Counted from the stretch's first letter, positions 29,654 to 38,422 are shown. The stretch: DNA of 64,000 bases from Nitrospirales bacterium (GCA_031315865.1 JALDRJ010000002.1:2578001-2642000); one strand, 5' to 3'. Notes: generated by a model from the letters alone, not told the origin. Made by a program: numbers and translations.

Positions 29654-30175
29654 CTATCCTTCATGTTGATCGGCCATGTATTGACTGGCGTAGTGAATGT
29701 AATTTTGTGCAGATTCTTTGATCCAGGCAAGCTCAGCCTCGGTCAGCGAGCGTCTGACTCGGGCTGGACTTCCGATGACGAGGCTATTCGCAGGAACGCG
29801 TGTGCGTTCGGTGACTAATGTCCCGGCCCCTACGACGCAATCTTGTTCAATGACTGCCCCATCCATGATCACGGCCCCCATGCCAATCAACACCCGGTCA
29901 TGAATGGTGCACCCGTGAAGAACCACATGATGCCCGACAGTAATATCGTCACCTAAAATGAGGGGATGGGTGTCGTGCGTGACATGAAGGAGCGAGAGAT
30001 CCTGGACGTTGGTTCGATGGCCGATGCGGATATAATGCACGTCTCCACGTATGACCGTATTGAACCAGATGCTCGATTCAGACCCGATGACGACATCGCC
30101 GATCACCACTGCGGTTTCATCAACGAAAGCGCTGCTGGCCACGGTAGGCATGACGCCGCGAAATGCTCGCATCAT
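29654..30175 (-). CDS. gamma-carbonic-anhydrase-like hexapeptide protein
   Basis: 173 residues. Left-handed beta-helix with repeated hexapeptides, zinc ligands in the pattern HVTHDTH and VGHHVVLHGC, and the conserved WFNTVIRGD entry. This places it with the YrdA/PaaY group of gamma-carbonic anhydrase-like proteins. Many have no proven anhydrase activity. AGGAG lies ten bases before the first of two adjacent ATGs. Confidence 0.88.
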   Translation of the reverse strand: MMRAFRGVMPTVASSAFVDETAVVIGDVVIGSESSIWFNTVIRGDVHYIRIGHRTNVQDLSLLHVTHDTHPLILGDDITVGHHVVLHGCTIHDRVLIGMGAVIMDGAVIEQDCVVGAGTLVTERTRVPANSLVIGSPARVRRSLTEAELAWIKESAQNYIHYASQYMADQHEG

Positions 30176-30271
30176 GGATAGGTTTCTCCTGAAGGGGCGT
30201 TCATTGTTTCTTTGCCATCGCTCCAGAGTATGAACAAGTTATTCAGAGACATCGACAGAAGCCTGTCAGTG

Positions 30272-30736
30272 TTAATGAATCAAGACAGTGGCGATCACCA
30301 ATGCGGTCAGGGCTGAAATAACGGCGATATATACGGTGACGCTTCGGTCTCTCAGCCAGTCGGTTTGCCAATCTTCCGGGTATAACGCCTTGCCGACCGC
30401 ATACTGTCCTTCGTCATACAGACCCAAGAGTTTTTCTATCTCGATCAATGTCTTCTTCGCCATGCGATGACGATCACGTTGTTGAAGGATTAAATAGATG
30501 AAGATGGATGAAAAAAGGGCGATGCCAGTGATCGCAAACAGTTGAGTGGTCTCATTCACGGGACGGGCTGAAGTCACCGCCATGACGGTGATTAATAACA
30601 ACACTAAAAAGGCGCTGGAAAATGCCGTGAGGCGCATCATCTGTTCGCGCCGACGGTAGACCTCTTCCTTGTACCACCGGTATAAAACCCGAAGAATGTC
30701 TATTTGTTCGGTTTGGAGCTCGGTGTCAAGCTGCAT
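30272..30736 (-). CDS. three-helix membrane protein of unknown function
   Basis: 154 residues: an amphipathic basic N-terminus (RWYKEEVYRRREQ), hydrophobic helices at about 38-56, 68-85 and 134-153, and a charged cytoplasmic loop in between. I do not recognise the family. The arrangement resembles small envelope or effector-associated membrane proteins, but no motif supports a function. Confidence 0.65.
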   Translation of the reverse strand: MQLDTELQTEQIDILRVLYRWYKEEVYRRREQMMRLTAFSSAFLVLLLITVMAVTSARPVNETTQLFAITGIALFSSIFIYLILQQRDRHRMAKKTLIEIEKLLGLYDEGQYAVGKALYPEDWQTDWLRDRSVTVYIAVISALTALVIATVLIH

Positions 30737-30776
30737 CGTGCCTCATCATGCCAATCGCTCAGTGTCGTTCCCGTTT

Positions 30777-31550
30777 TTAGACGACATATTCGCTCATCCA
30801 ATTCGCGAGCAAGACGGTCATTATACGAAAATCCTCGGGCTTGCCAAAGTGATGATCCGCGCCTTCAAGTAGCTCCAACGACTTTTTCCCACCCAAAGAT
30901 TGCGCTAATCGCTCCACTTGATGACGCGGGACGAGTTCGTCTTGGTCGCCATGGACGATCAGCGTTGGCGCAAGAATTTTCCGAGCCGCGGCATAGACAT
31001 CATAGGTCAAGCATTCTTCATAGAAGGCATAACGGAGTTCGATCGGCTGATCCTGACCGACAATATCTGGAATCTCACCTGTGGCCTGCCATCGTTCCAT
31101 CGCGTCCTGTCCAAATTCTAACTGAAGCATCTCGGGAAAGTCAGGGACTGGGCATTTGAGTCCCAGAGCGGAAAGTCCGGGATCTTGAGACGCCACCAAT
31201 GTCGCGATGAGACCGCCATAGCTGGAGCCAACCATTCCGACATGGGTATAGCCTTTAGAACGTACGAACCATAAGGCCTGTTTCAATTCATCGCAGCAAG
31301 CCCCGACGGTCAGGTCCGCAAACATACCGTCCGAATCTCCCATTCCGAACCAATCAAAGCACAGTGTCGCGATTCCTTTTTCGACGAGCAAGTCCGTAAG
31401 GCGTCGATTGGTCCTGCTGTGTTTGTTGGACAGAAAGCCGTGGCAGAGAATCACCATGCGGTCGGTGGGTGTTGAAGGTTCGGCTAGATTGGCTGAGACA
31501 TTCTGGCCATTTGAATCTTGAATTGAAAGATGAGTTTGGTGAAGAGTCAT
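30777..31550 (-). CDS. alpha/beta hydrolase
   Basis: 257 residues from the ATG at 31550 (a TTG at 31586 is possible). Strand VILCHGFLSNK near residue 30, nucleophile elbow GSSYGG, acid in VHGDQDELVP, and the catalytic His in GADHHF: a complete Ser-Asp-His triad. Serine peptidase or esterase of the YitV/BAAT-like type; substrate unknown. Confidence 0.85.
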   Translation of the reverse strand: MTLHQTHLSIQDSNGQNVSANLAEPSTPTDRMVILCHGFLSNKHSRTNRRLTDLLVEKGIATLCFDWFGMGDSDGMFADLTVGACCDELKQALWFVRSKGYTHVGMVGSSYGGLIATLVASQDPGLSALGLKCPVPDFPEMLQLEFGQDAMERWQATGEIPDIVGQDQPIELRYAFYEECLTYDVYAAARKILAPTLIVHGDQDELVPRHQVERLAQSLGGKKSLELLEGADHHFGKPEDFRIMTVLLANWMSEYVV

Positions 31551-31779
31551 TGATACATCGTGCAAGAGTCCTTCGAGATCTGTCAAATTCTAGCGGAGTC
31601 TTTTGGTAAAATCTAAGGAGCACGGCAATGTCCTAGTCTATCGCTCCAGGGTAGATTGCAACATCCATCTCTCCTGGGAATCGAGTCTCAAACCCAGCCG
31701 TGTTGAGCGTTTGATGCCTCCGCCAACCGGCGCGTGTTTTCAATCGATATCAGGATGTACGGCTTAGGGAGTTATGGTC

Positions 31780-31808
31780 TTGACAAAGGTACTAATTAGT
31801 ATTATCTT
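31780..31808 (+). promoter_or_regulatory. sigma-70 promoter with embedded palindromic operator
   Basis: TTGACA at 31780-31785, then 17 bases, then TATCTT at 31803-31808: a good housekeeping promoter. The 12-base perfect palindrome TACTAATTAGTA (31790-31801) fills the spacer. It lies 27 bases before a MarR gene, so autorepression by that regulator is the natural reading: a dimer bound here would block RNA polymerase. Confidence 0.7.
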
Positions 31809-31834
31809 ATGTAGAACATAGAAAGGGAGAGCCC

Positions 31835-32284
31835 ATGTCGATCACAGACTATAAACGAGACCCATATCTTTCACTGTTGAGACCCTTGGTGGAGGCGTAT
31901 TTGGCCTTTTATCGAGTGGCGACGCGTCACATCGAATCGATGGGGCTGACCCCTTCGCAGTTTGATGTCATCGCGGAGCTCGGTGGAACGGATGGACTCA
32001 CGTGTGCCGAACTTGGAGACGCCACGCTGATCACCAAAGGCACGCTTACTGGAGTGCTCGACCGGTTGGAAGACAAAGGACTGCTCGTGCGGCAAGCGGT
32101 CAAAGGCGATCGCCGGGCAACATGCATTCATTTAACCCCGCAGGGAGAGGCTCTTTATACCAAGACGTTTCCTGCACATGCTGAGTTTCTGAAGCCTTAT
32201 TTCCAGGGAGCTCTCACGAAGGAGGAAGTGAAAACCATGAAAGCCTTATTGAACAAATTTCGAGCAAGTTTTGAAGGGACGTAG
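31835..32284 (+). CDS. MarR-family transcriptional regulator
   Basis: 149 residues. Winged helix with SQFDVIAELGG, CAELGDATLITKGTLTGVLDRLEDKGLLVR (recognition helix and start of wing) and DRRATCIHLTPQG. A GAAAGGGAGAG site precedes the ATG. It leads the pirin-quinone-reductase-SnoaL genes and probably represses them in answer to electrophiles or phenolics, which is inferred from the neighbours. Confidence 0.92.
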   Translation: MSITDYKRDPYLSLLRPLVEAYLAFYRVATRHIESMGLTPSQFDVIAELGGTDGLTCAELGDATLITKGTLTGVLDRLEDKGLLVRQAVKGDRRATCIHLTPQGEALYTKTFPAHAEFLKPYFQGALTKEEVKTMKALLNKFRASFEGT

Positions 32285-32364
32285 TTAGATGTTCTTTGTG
32301 GCGATGTGTTCTTCTGTCTTGATTTCCATGTTTATCATCTTAACCGCATTGAGTGAGGTGAGAT

Positions 32365-33255
32365 ATGAAAGAACAGTATCGAAAAGTCAAAACCATGGTG
32401 GAGCCAAAGACCGTTATGGAAGGAGCCGGTGTAAAACTTCGAAGAAGTTTAGGGGGAGAGGCGCTTAACTATCTCGATCCCTTTCTGCTTTTTGACCATT
32501 TTGGATCTAGGCATGCCGAGGATTATCGGGCGGGATTTCCGATGCATCCTCATCGCGGCATTGAAACGGTGACCTATATGTTGTCCGGTGAAGTGGAGCA
32601 TCGCGATACGCTCGGCAATGCAGGAAAGATTGGCGCAGGCGATGTGCAATGGATGACGGCCGGAGGAGGGATTCTGCATGAGGAAATGCCACTGGTGCGT
32701 CCTGAAGGTAATGAGGGATTTCAGTTGTGGGTCAATCTTCCCGCTAAGCTCAAGATGACGAAGCCACGCTATCAAGATATTTCCGCTGAGAAAATTCCGG
32801 AAGTGACCCTGAACAGCGGGGCGAGCGTTCGAGTGATCGCTGGCAGCGTGGAGGGGACGGAAGGGGCGGTACGAGATATCGCGGCCAATCCGACCTACCT
32901 CGATGTCAAAGTGCCGGCGTCCGGGTCGTTTGTTCATCCGATTCCAGAGGGACATTCAGCCTTCCTGTATGTGTTCGAAGGAAATGGAACTATTCAAGAC
33001 GGTGATAAGGAAGAGAACGTCAGTAGTCCGGCTTTCATCGTCCTGGATGAGGGGAATATGTTGAAGGTGGCTGCCCACGATAAGCCTGTACGATTCTTGT
33101 TGATCGCCGCCAAACCATTACACGAACCCATCGCCCGGTATGGCCCGTTTGTGATGAACACGCAGGCAGAGATTCAGCAAGCCCTGCATGATCTCAAGAA
33201 TGGAACCTTTATCTGGTCGGAAGGAGGGACTCATGCCGGCTCAGTTTCCTCATGA
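32365..33255 (+). CDS. pirin family bicupin protein
   Basis: 296 residues. N-terminal cupin with FLLFDHFG, MHPHRGIETVTYMLSGEVEHRD and the metal ligand region ending in GGGILHEEMP; the C-terminal cupin is weaker, as usual. Pirins are iron-binding proteins; some are quercetinases. The gene sits 80 bases after the regulator and overlaps the next gene by 23 bases. Confidence 0.92.
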   Translation: MKEQYRKVKTMVEPKTVMEGAGVKLRRSLGGEALNYLDPFLLFDHFGSRHAEDYRAGFPMHPHRGIETVTYMLSGEVEHRDTLGNAGKIGAGDVQWMTAGGGILHEEMPLVRPEGNEGFQLWVNLPAKLKMTKPRYQDISAEKIPEVTLNSGASVRVIAGSVEGTEGAVRDIAANPTYLDVKVPASGSFVHPIPEGHSAFLYVFEGNGTIQDGDKEENVSSPAFIVLDEGNMLKVAAHDKPVRFLLIAAKPLHEPIARYGPFVMNTQAEIQQALHDLKNGTFIWSEGGTHAGSVSS

Positions 33256-34171
33256 GCAAACAGAAGACGGCGAATTCGTTCGGCAACGAGATGCGTTCCG
33301 GGATTGGATCACGGCGGATGGAAGTTCCGGCTATGCCGCCGACTCGGGACGCTATCATCTGTATGTGTCCCTGGCCTGTCCCTGGGCGCACCGGACCGTC
33401 ATTTTGAGACAACTCAAAGGGCTCGAGAGCCATATCGGTATGACCGTCGTAGATCCTCTTCGTGATGATCGAGGGTGGGCATTCAGGGAAGGACCGGGGC
33501 ACTCTGAAGATCCCGTCAATGGGTTTCAGTTTCTGAGCGAAGCCTATCGCACAACTGATCCGGCCTACCGGGCTCGTGTCACGGTGCCGGTCTTGTGGGA
33601 CTGCCGTACCAAGAAGATCGTGAATAATTCAGAGGACGATATCATGCGAATGTTCAATGAAGCATTTACCCATCTCACTCACAATGAGCTGGATTTTTAT
33701 CCGGAACCTCTTCGTGCACAAATCGACGATCTCAATGTATTGATCTACGAACATGTGAACGATGGCGTGTATCAAGCCGGATTTTCGACATCTCAGCAAG
33801 CTTATGAACGAGCGGTGCGCGTCCTATTCAAGACCCTCGATCAGTTGGAACATCGACTTTCGGATCAGCGGTATCTGTTTGGTTCACAGATCACGGAAAC
33901 GGACTGGAAACTCTTCGTGACGTTAATTCGATTTGACGCCGTCTATCATGGGCATTTCAAGTGTAATCTCCGGCGGATCATTGATTACCCCAATCTCTAC
34001 GATTACTTGAAAGACTTGTACCAACATGAGAGGATTGCCGAAACCGTGAATTTCGATCACATTAAACGGCATTATTACATCACACATGACGATATTAATC
34101 CCACGGGCATCGTTCCACTTGGGCCGGTGCAGGATCTGACCGCTGCGCATGGTCGTGAAACGTTAAGTTGA
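33233..34171 (+). CDS. glutathionyl-hydroquinone reductase (Xi-class GST)
   Basis: 312 residues from the ATG at 33233, supported by GGAGGG upstream. Motifs of the YqjG/PcpF group: YVSLACPWAHR with the catalytic cysteine, HYLYVS-type strand before it, and the C-terminal helical domain with FGSQITETDWKLFVTLIRFDAVY. It reduces glutathionyl-hydroquinones formed from quinones. Overlap with pirin suggests co-expression in quinone detoxification. Confidence 0.93.
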   Translation: MPAQFPHEQTEDGEFVRQRDAFRDWITADGSSGYAADSGRYHLYVSLACPWAHRTVILRQLKGLESHIGMTVVDPLRDDRGWAFREGPGHSEDPVNGFQFLSEAYRTTDPAYRARVTVPVLWDCRTKKIVNNSEDDIMRMFNEAFTHLTHNELDFYPEPLRAQIDDLNVLIYEHVNDGVYQAGFSTSQQAYERAVRVLFKTLDQLEHRLSDQRYLFGSQITETDWKLFVTLIRFDAVYHGHFKCNLRRIIDYPNLYDYLKDLYQHERIAETVNFDHIKRHYYITHDDINPTGIVPLGPVQDLTAAHGRETLS

Positions 34172-34234
34172 CACATAGCCCAAAAAATTTCCTTCATCAT
34201 CAACCCTTATAACCTTATAAAAGGAGACCGTATC

Positions 34235-34582
34235 ATGAGTACGAACAATCAAGCACAAGCCGTGATCGATGGCATTTTAGCCGGAAAAATCCTAGAGACT
34301 TTTGATGCCTATTATGCTGACGATGTCGTGATGAGTGAGAATCGCACAGAGGAACGGGTCGGGAAAGCCAAAAACCGTGAGTACGAACTCCAATTTCTAG
34401 ATAATGTGCAGGAATTTCATGGAGCGAGTGTCGGGAGAAAAATCATCGATGGCGATTTTGCGGCGGTCGAATGGACGTTTGACGTGACATTCAAGGGAGG
34501 AAAACACGTGGTGATGCACCAAGTCAGCGTTCAAACATGGAAGGATGGAAAAGTTGTGCGTGAAGATTTTTACCATGCATAG
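34235..34582 (+). CDS. SnoaL-like polyketide cyclase-fold protein
   Basis: 115 residues of the SnoaL/NTF2-like fold (DAYYADDVVMSENRTEERVGKAK, then the C-terminal strand pair ending REDFYHA). A strong AAAAGGAG site precedes the ATG. It is last in the MarR-pirin operon and followed by a terminator hairpin. The last 25 codons are repeated in degraded form at 35.4 kb. Enzymatic role unknown. Confidence 0.85.
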   Translation: MSTNNQAQAVIDGILAGKILETFDAYYADDVVMSENRTEERVGKAKNREYELQFLDNVQEFHGASVGRKIIDGDFAAVEWTFDVTFKGGKHVVMHQVSVQTWKDGKVVREDFYHA

Positions 34583-34625
34583 ATTGGGTACAGAGCCACG
34601 ATTGAGAATGGGAATGTGGTAAGGG

Positions 34626-34660
34626 CACCTCTAAAAACCAAGGTCTTTAGAGGTGTCTTT
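34626..34660 (+). terminator. rho-independent terminator of the MarR-SnoaL operon
   Basis: Perfect 10-bp stem CACCTCTAAA / TTTAGAGGTG with a 10-base loop, followed by TCTTT. It sits 44 bases after the SnoaL stop. It lies next to the vapC stop on the other strand and may stop both transcripts. Confidence 0.75.
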
Positions 34661-35060
34661 AAGCCAAGAAGTTCTCTGGACTGATTGATGTGTCTGGAAA
34701 GGCTCTAAGGATTTGACGGTCGACCGTCACCAATGTGACGCCTAAGTCTTCTGCGAGACTGACAAATTCTGAGTTATATGCCGAACATTCAGATTGTGCG
34801 GCAAGGTTCAGTACGCGATGTGAGACGACAGCATATTCCCGCCCAGTCATCCATTGTTCGGCCTCTTCAATGATTGCAATGGCTTGGCCAAGCACTAGAT
34901 CATGATTTCTGACTAAGCCCATGAGCGTGTTGCGAAATTCTGAACGCCACAGAAGTGGCACAGCCCACTCAGGATCTTTTAGTACAACGGCCTCAGCTTG
35001 GTTCGTACGTTGTCCCTTGATGTAGAGATAGACGATGAGGTTGGTGTCTGCAACGATCAT
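34659..35060 (-). CDS. vapC: PIN-domain toxin (VapC type)
   Basis: 133 residues. PIN nuclease with the first acidic residue at D5 (MIVADTN), an acidic position in LWRSEFRNTL, and the paired acids of SLAEDLGVTLVTVD. It would cleave RNA. Its ATG overlaps the antitoxin stop (ATGA). Confidence 0.88.
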   Translation of the reverse strand: MIVADTNLIVYLYIKGQRTNQAEAVVLKDPEWAVPLLWRSEFRNTLMGLVRNHDLVLGQAIAIIEEAEQWMTGREYAVVSHRVLNLAAQSECSAYNSEFVSLAEDLGVTLVTVDRQILRAFPDTSISPENFLA

Positions 35061-35299
35061 GGACGTCCCTCGGATTTCAATTTCAATAGCCTGTGATCCG
35101 TAAGGCGTGTTTTTTTCGGAACTTGCCGAATATCTCGTGCCCGTGCGATAAGGCTCTTAGGGTCGAGCGGAACACACTCAGCAGCTTGTTCTAAGCACCG
35201 AATGACTTCATGGTTGAGACTTCTTCGGTGAAGTGCTGCTTGGTCTTTGAGTTTTTGTACGAGTGGCTCTGGAATGTTTTTGACAGTCAACGTTGCCAT
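35057..35299 (-). CDS. ribbon-helix-helix antitoxin (FitA/VapB type)
   Basis: 80 residues from the ATG at 35299, fixed by GGAGG five bases upstream. The N-terminus MATLTVKNIPEPLVQKLKDQA is a typical ribbon-helix-helix domain; the C-terminal tail would plug the toxin. It is coupled to the PIN toxin and has palindromes just upstream. Confidence 0.88.
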   Translation of the reverse strand: MATLTVKNIPEPLVQKLKDQAALHRRSLNHEVIRCLEQAAECVPLDPKSLIARARDIRQVPKKTRLTDHRLLKLKSEGRP

Positions 35300-35312
35300 T
35301 ACGACCTCCATA

Positions 35313-35336
35313 GGAATTCATTTTAATTCCAAAATG
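35313..35336 (-). promoter_or_regulatory. interleaved inverted repeats upstream of the vapBC pair
   Basis: Two inverted repeats interlock: GGAATT (35313) with AATTCC (35325), and CATTTT (35319) with AAAATG (35331), each with a six-base spacer. Their position right before the antitoxin start fits an autoregulatory operator for the ribbon-helix-helix antitoxin. Confidence 0.6.
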
Positions 35337-35411
35337 GTACCATGAAGGCATTTTAGGGGCTCGTATCTTTGCAGTCAATGTGGACGTGCGAAGGTCCAAG
35401 AGGATATACGA

Positions 35412-35486
35412 GTGGTGATGCACCAAGTCAGCGTTCAAACGTGGGAGGATGGAAGAGTCATCCGGGAGGATTTTTATCACGCGTAA
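35412..35486 (+). pseudogene. 3' fragment of a second SnoaL-like gene
   Basis: 25 codons ending in TAA encode VVMHQVSVQTW, EDGRVIR and EDFYHA, nearly the same as the last 25 codons of the SnoaL gene at 34508-34582. There is no start or upstream domain. The toxin-antitoxin pair separates the two, so a duplication or insertion event split a former paralogue. Confidence 0.75.
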
Positions 35487-35629
35487 ACCCGATAAATGCT
35501 GGGCTGAGGATCTTCGCGTTTTTTCATGAAGACGGCATCCTGTTTGATTGCCCTCTAATGGGTTTCTCCAACTTTGCTGTAAACGTTATAATGAGCCCAT
35601 TAATCAGGTAGAAGCCAAAGGAGGGAATC

Positions 35630-36283
35630 ATGAAACAGGTTGCCGTCATTCTATCGGGCTGTGGGTATTTGGATGGGGCGGAGATTACGGAAGCCATTAG
35701 TACATTGGTAGCCATCGGACAAAACGGCGCCGGGCATAAGGTTTTCGCGCCCGACAAGGACGTTGCTGAAACCAATCACATCACTCAAAAGCCGACAGGC
35801 CAGCAGCGAAATGCCATGCAGGAGGCGGCCCGTATCGCTCGCGGCGATGTGCAGCCATTGGAAAAACTTCACGCGCAGGATTTCGATGCCCTGGCCTTTC
35901 CCGGCGGCTTTGGCGCGGCACTTCATCTTTGTAACTTTGCCGAAAAGGGGAGTGCGGGGGACATTAATCCTGAAATAAAAAGAATCGTCAAGGAGTTTCA
36001 TGAAAGCCGAAAGCCCATTGCCGCGATCTGTATCGCCCCGGCGATCATGGCGTTGGCTTTAGGGGAAAAAGGCGTCAATGTGACGATTGGTGATGATGCC
36101 GGAACGGCGACGGAAATCGAAAAAACCGGAGCCAAACACCACAATTGTGCCGTCGAAAAATTCGTGGTCGATCCGGATAAGAAAATCATCACCACACCTG
36201 CCTATATGTATGGAACTGCCAAACCCCACCAGATATTTGAAGGCGTAAGTGGAGCCATCACCGAACTCCTCAAGATGACGTAA
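35630..36283 (+). CDS. elbB: ElbB-type glyoxalase III / DJ-1-PfpI protein
   Basis: 217 residues. ILSGCGYLDGAEITEA at the N-terminus and the nucleophile elbow AAICIAPA with its cysteine are hallmarks of the ElbB branch of the DJ-1/PfpI superfamily. GGFGAA contributes the oxyanion region. Members act on reactive carbonyls and were linked to isoprenoid metabolism. AAAGGAGG precedes the ATG. Confidence 0.93.
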   Translation: MKQVAVILSGCGYLDGAEITEAISTLVAIGQNGAGHKVFAPDKDVAETNHITQKPTGQQRNAMQEAARIARGDVQPLEKLHAQDFDALAFPGGFGAALHLCNFAEKGSAGDINPEIKRIVKEFHESRKPIAAICIAPAIMALALGEKGVNVTIGDDAGTATEIEKTGAKHHNCAVEKFVVDPDKKIITTPAYMYGTAKPHQIFEGVSGAITELLKMT

Positions 36284-36301
36284 TTTGCCAGTTTTCATCT
36301 T

Positions 36302-36625
36302 CGTTGTCTTGAAAATACGTCGCAATCCTTAAGCGGTGGTCTCTTTGTTGGACAGATTTTCGGTGAAGCGTGTCAGTATCATGGACGTTCCTACGAGACT
36401 TATGTGAATACGAGCGCTGCATCGCTGAGAAGCTCTATGGCGCGCTCATTCAGTACTGGTATGCGGTGTTTGAGTCATGCGAGAGACGAAAAAAAGAGTT
36501 CGTTTGATGAGAAGTGCTTGGCCGTGAGAGTACCATGGAGATTGTGCTCAGTTTCCTTCATTCCATCAGAGAGGTGGAGTTTTACCTGTCGAGAAAGAAC
36601 GCATCAACAAAAAAATTGACCCGGG
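36302..36625. repeat. degenerate third copy of the 278-bp repeat (ends only)
   Basis: The head (GTTGTCTTGAAAATACG...) and the tail (CAGAGAGGTGG... to TTGACCCGGGTCC, about 36567-36625) resemble the two clear copies at 36778 and 38659. The interior is not recognisable. No gene is supported between 36284 and 36777. Confidence 0.4.
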
Positions 36626-36777
36626 TCCAAAGCAAGGTGGGGCTGAATACATCGCCGTCTGTGTGCCAGCCTTCTCGCCCGACATGGTTCACCGAGATCC
36701 CGAATAGCTCCTCGAAGCCTTTCGCTCACGTTCATCCTTCTATCAGACCACTGATCCTCCTCCCTGACCGATGTTGT

Positions 36778-37054
36778 CTTGACAAATAAGCCCCAATCCT
36801 TACGATAGTTCCTACGAAAACTGGAACAACACCAATACGATGTCCGAATTGACACTTATGAGGAAAGAGCCTAGAGCTCATAGCAAACAAAAATGTCAAG
36901 GCATTCAACAAGGGGAATCTCCCATTTTCCGTCGCCTCTTCCAGGGATGAGCGAGACAACAACGTTGCTCCTGCGTCCCTTTGTATTTGTTATCAGAGAG
37001 ATGGGGACTCAACTGTCGAGGAATAATGCACTAACAAAAGATTTGACCCCCTTA
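36778..37054. repeat. 278-bp repeat, copy 1
   Basis: Begins CTTGACAAATAAGCC and ends with AAAAGATTTGACCCC. About 85% identical by eye to the copy at 38659, in the same orientation. Both copies keep a minus-strand open frame, but substitutions change amino acids freely, so coding is unlikely. The two copies flank a broken IS3 transposase and a toxin-antitoxin pair. The terminal GGGGTCAAATCTTTT (minus strand) is reminiscent of repeats near REP-associated transposases; that link is inference. Confidence 0.8.
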
Positions 37055-37062
37055 CCCCCTTA

Positions 37063-37671
37063 CTGATGAAACAGGCGGGTCTTCAAGGGATCCCCGCCAA
37101 AAAGCATTGGCGAGGCCGCAAGGCGGGACAACGGCCTGAAGGGGTGAGTAACTAACTTACCCGCGATTTCTCAGCGACCGCCCCCAACACCAAATGGGTG
37201 ACGGATATCACGTATATCCGCACCGCCGAGGGCTGGCTCTACTTGGCCGTGGTCTTAGACGTATGCTCTCGGCAGGTCATTGGCTGGTCGATGCAGCCGA
37301 CGTTAGGGCGTGAGGTGGTGAGCCAAGCCGTACTCATGGCCGTCTGGCAACGAACATCATCTCAGTCCGTTGTACTCCATTCCGATCGAGGCACCCAGTA
37401 TACGGCGCATGAATTTCAGGCGTTCCTGCACTACCATGGGATCGTCAGTAGTATGAGTGGCGTGGGCAATAGTTATGACAACGCCGTAGCCGAAAGCTTC
37501 TTTGGCTTACTGAAGCGCGAACGCGTCAATCGGCGACGCTATGACACCCGAGCCGACGCGCGGGCCGATGTGTTTGACTATATCGAACGGTTTTATAATC
37601 GCCAACGATGCCACTCCTACACGAACGGGGTGGCGCCTGCAGCTTATGGGAAGCAACCTCAAAACTCTTAA
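37063..37671 (+). pseudogene. IS3-family transposase OrfB, broken
   Basis: The reading frame shows LMKQAGLQGIPAKKHWRG, then an in-frame TAA at 37153, then the rve integrase core: WVTDITYIRT (first Asp), LHSDRGTQYTA (second Asp), SMSGVGNSYDNAVAESFFGLLKRE (Glu). It ends with the usual IERFYNRQRCHSY. The N-terminal third and OrfA are missing. A sequence CGAAACCGGGGGAAGACCAC just after the stop may be the right inverted repeat. It abuts the repeat copy on its left. Confidence 0.88.
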
Positions 37672-37969
37672 CTCACCTGTCCACGAAACCGGGGGAAGAC
37701 CACACTGACCTCTTTCTTGAGATCGCTCCTTTTATCAGCATTTCCATTCGCTGCCTAAAAGCATCTTCGATTTTTGTGCCGCAGAACACGATTCAGGTAT
37801 TGCAAAGCGTACCTAAGCTTTCACTATAAAGGAATGAATGTTGTATGCTACACCCTGGGGTGTGGGGGAATGTGAGATGAGTGAAGCATGAAGGACAACG
37901 AAAAGAGCGTTTCGCTATGTTGCCCTTGGCCGAGTGGAATAGTATTGATAAGGATAAGAGGATGTAGAT
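37672..37969. other. gene-free stretch between transposase relic and toxin gene
   Basis: Apart from the possible IS end near 37690 and a short ACACCC/GGGTGT hairpin near 37850, I see no gene or strong signal here. Confidence 0.5.
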
Positions 37970-38221
37970 CTACTGAATCAAGCGTTCGTACTCATCATGA
38001 GTGCCAATCCAGACCCAAATGAAATCTGCACCATCCTCCACGGCAAGGGCTCGATGCGTAAGGCCAACTCGAGCCGACCAAAACGTTCCGACTTTCTTAA
38101 AGTGGAGGGAAGGGTGGAGGGGATTGTCTTTAAGTAATGCAAACTTCTTTCGCGCTAGCTGTTGCATCTCGTTTGAAAGTGCAGTGAAACACTTCCAGAA
38201 TCGAGTAGTGGCCTTGTGCAT
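37970..38221 (-). CDS. RelE/ParE-type toxin
   Basis: 83 residues with the compact RelE fold: helix FWKCFTALSNEMQQLARKKF, then HPSLHFKKV and strand WSARVGLTHRALAV, and IWVWIGTHDEYERLI. His/Tyr/Arg residues near the C-terminus fit the family. The ATG follows directly on the antitoxin TAA. Confidence 0.8.
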   Translation of the reverse strand: MHKATTRFWKCFTALSNEMQQLARKKFALLKDNPLHPSLHFKKVGTFWSARVGLTHRALAVEDGADFIWVWIGTHDEYERLIQ

Positions 38222-38422
38222 TTAGAGGTCTTGAAGTCGCCCTTGAGCTTTTTCTGTTTTTGCTTCATTTTTGAGAAAGTCTAATCTTCCACCTGTAGTA
38301 TCAGCTTCAAGCTCTTGATCCCATTGTTCCCAGTCCTTATTCGCGAACCACTCTCGGAGACGTGTGTAGTCCTCGGGGGGCAGAGAGTCAATAGCTGACT
38401 GGATTTCTTCTACTCGTGACAT
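38222..38422 (-). CDS. small antitoxin paired with the RelE/ParE-type toxin
   Basis: 66 residues. The first half (MSRVEEIQSAIDSLPPEDYTRL) is a type found in RelE partners, the second half is acidic and probably unfolded until it binds the toxin. AAGG lies about nine bases before the ATG. Short AACA/TGTT inverted repeats lie just upstream. Confidence 0.75.
   Translation of the reverse strand: MSRVEEIQSAIDSLPPEDYTRLREWFANKDWEQWDQELEADTTGGRLDFLKNEAKTEKAQGRLQDL

Noticed and set aside
36732..36962. Minus-strand open frame inside repeat copy 1, related to a similar frame in copy 2 (38559-38873)
   Set aside because: The two versions differ at about 30% of residues while the DNA is about 85% identical, so there is no sign of protein-level selection.
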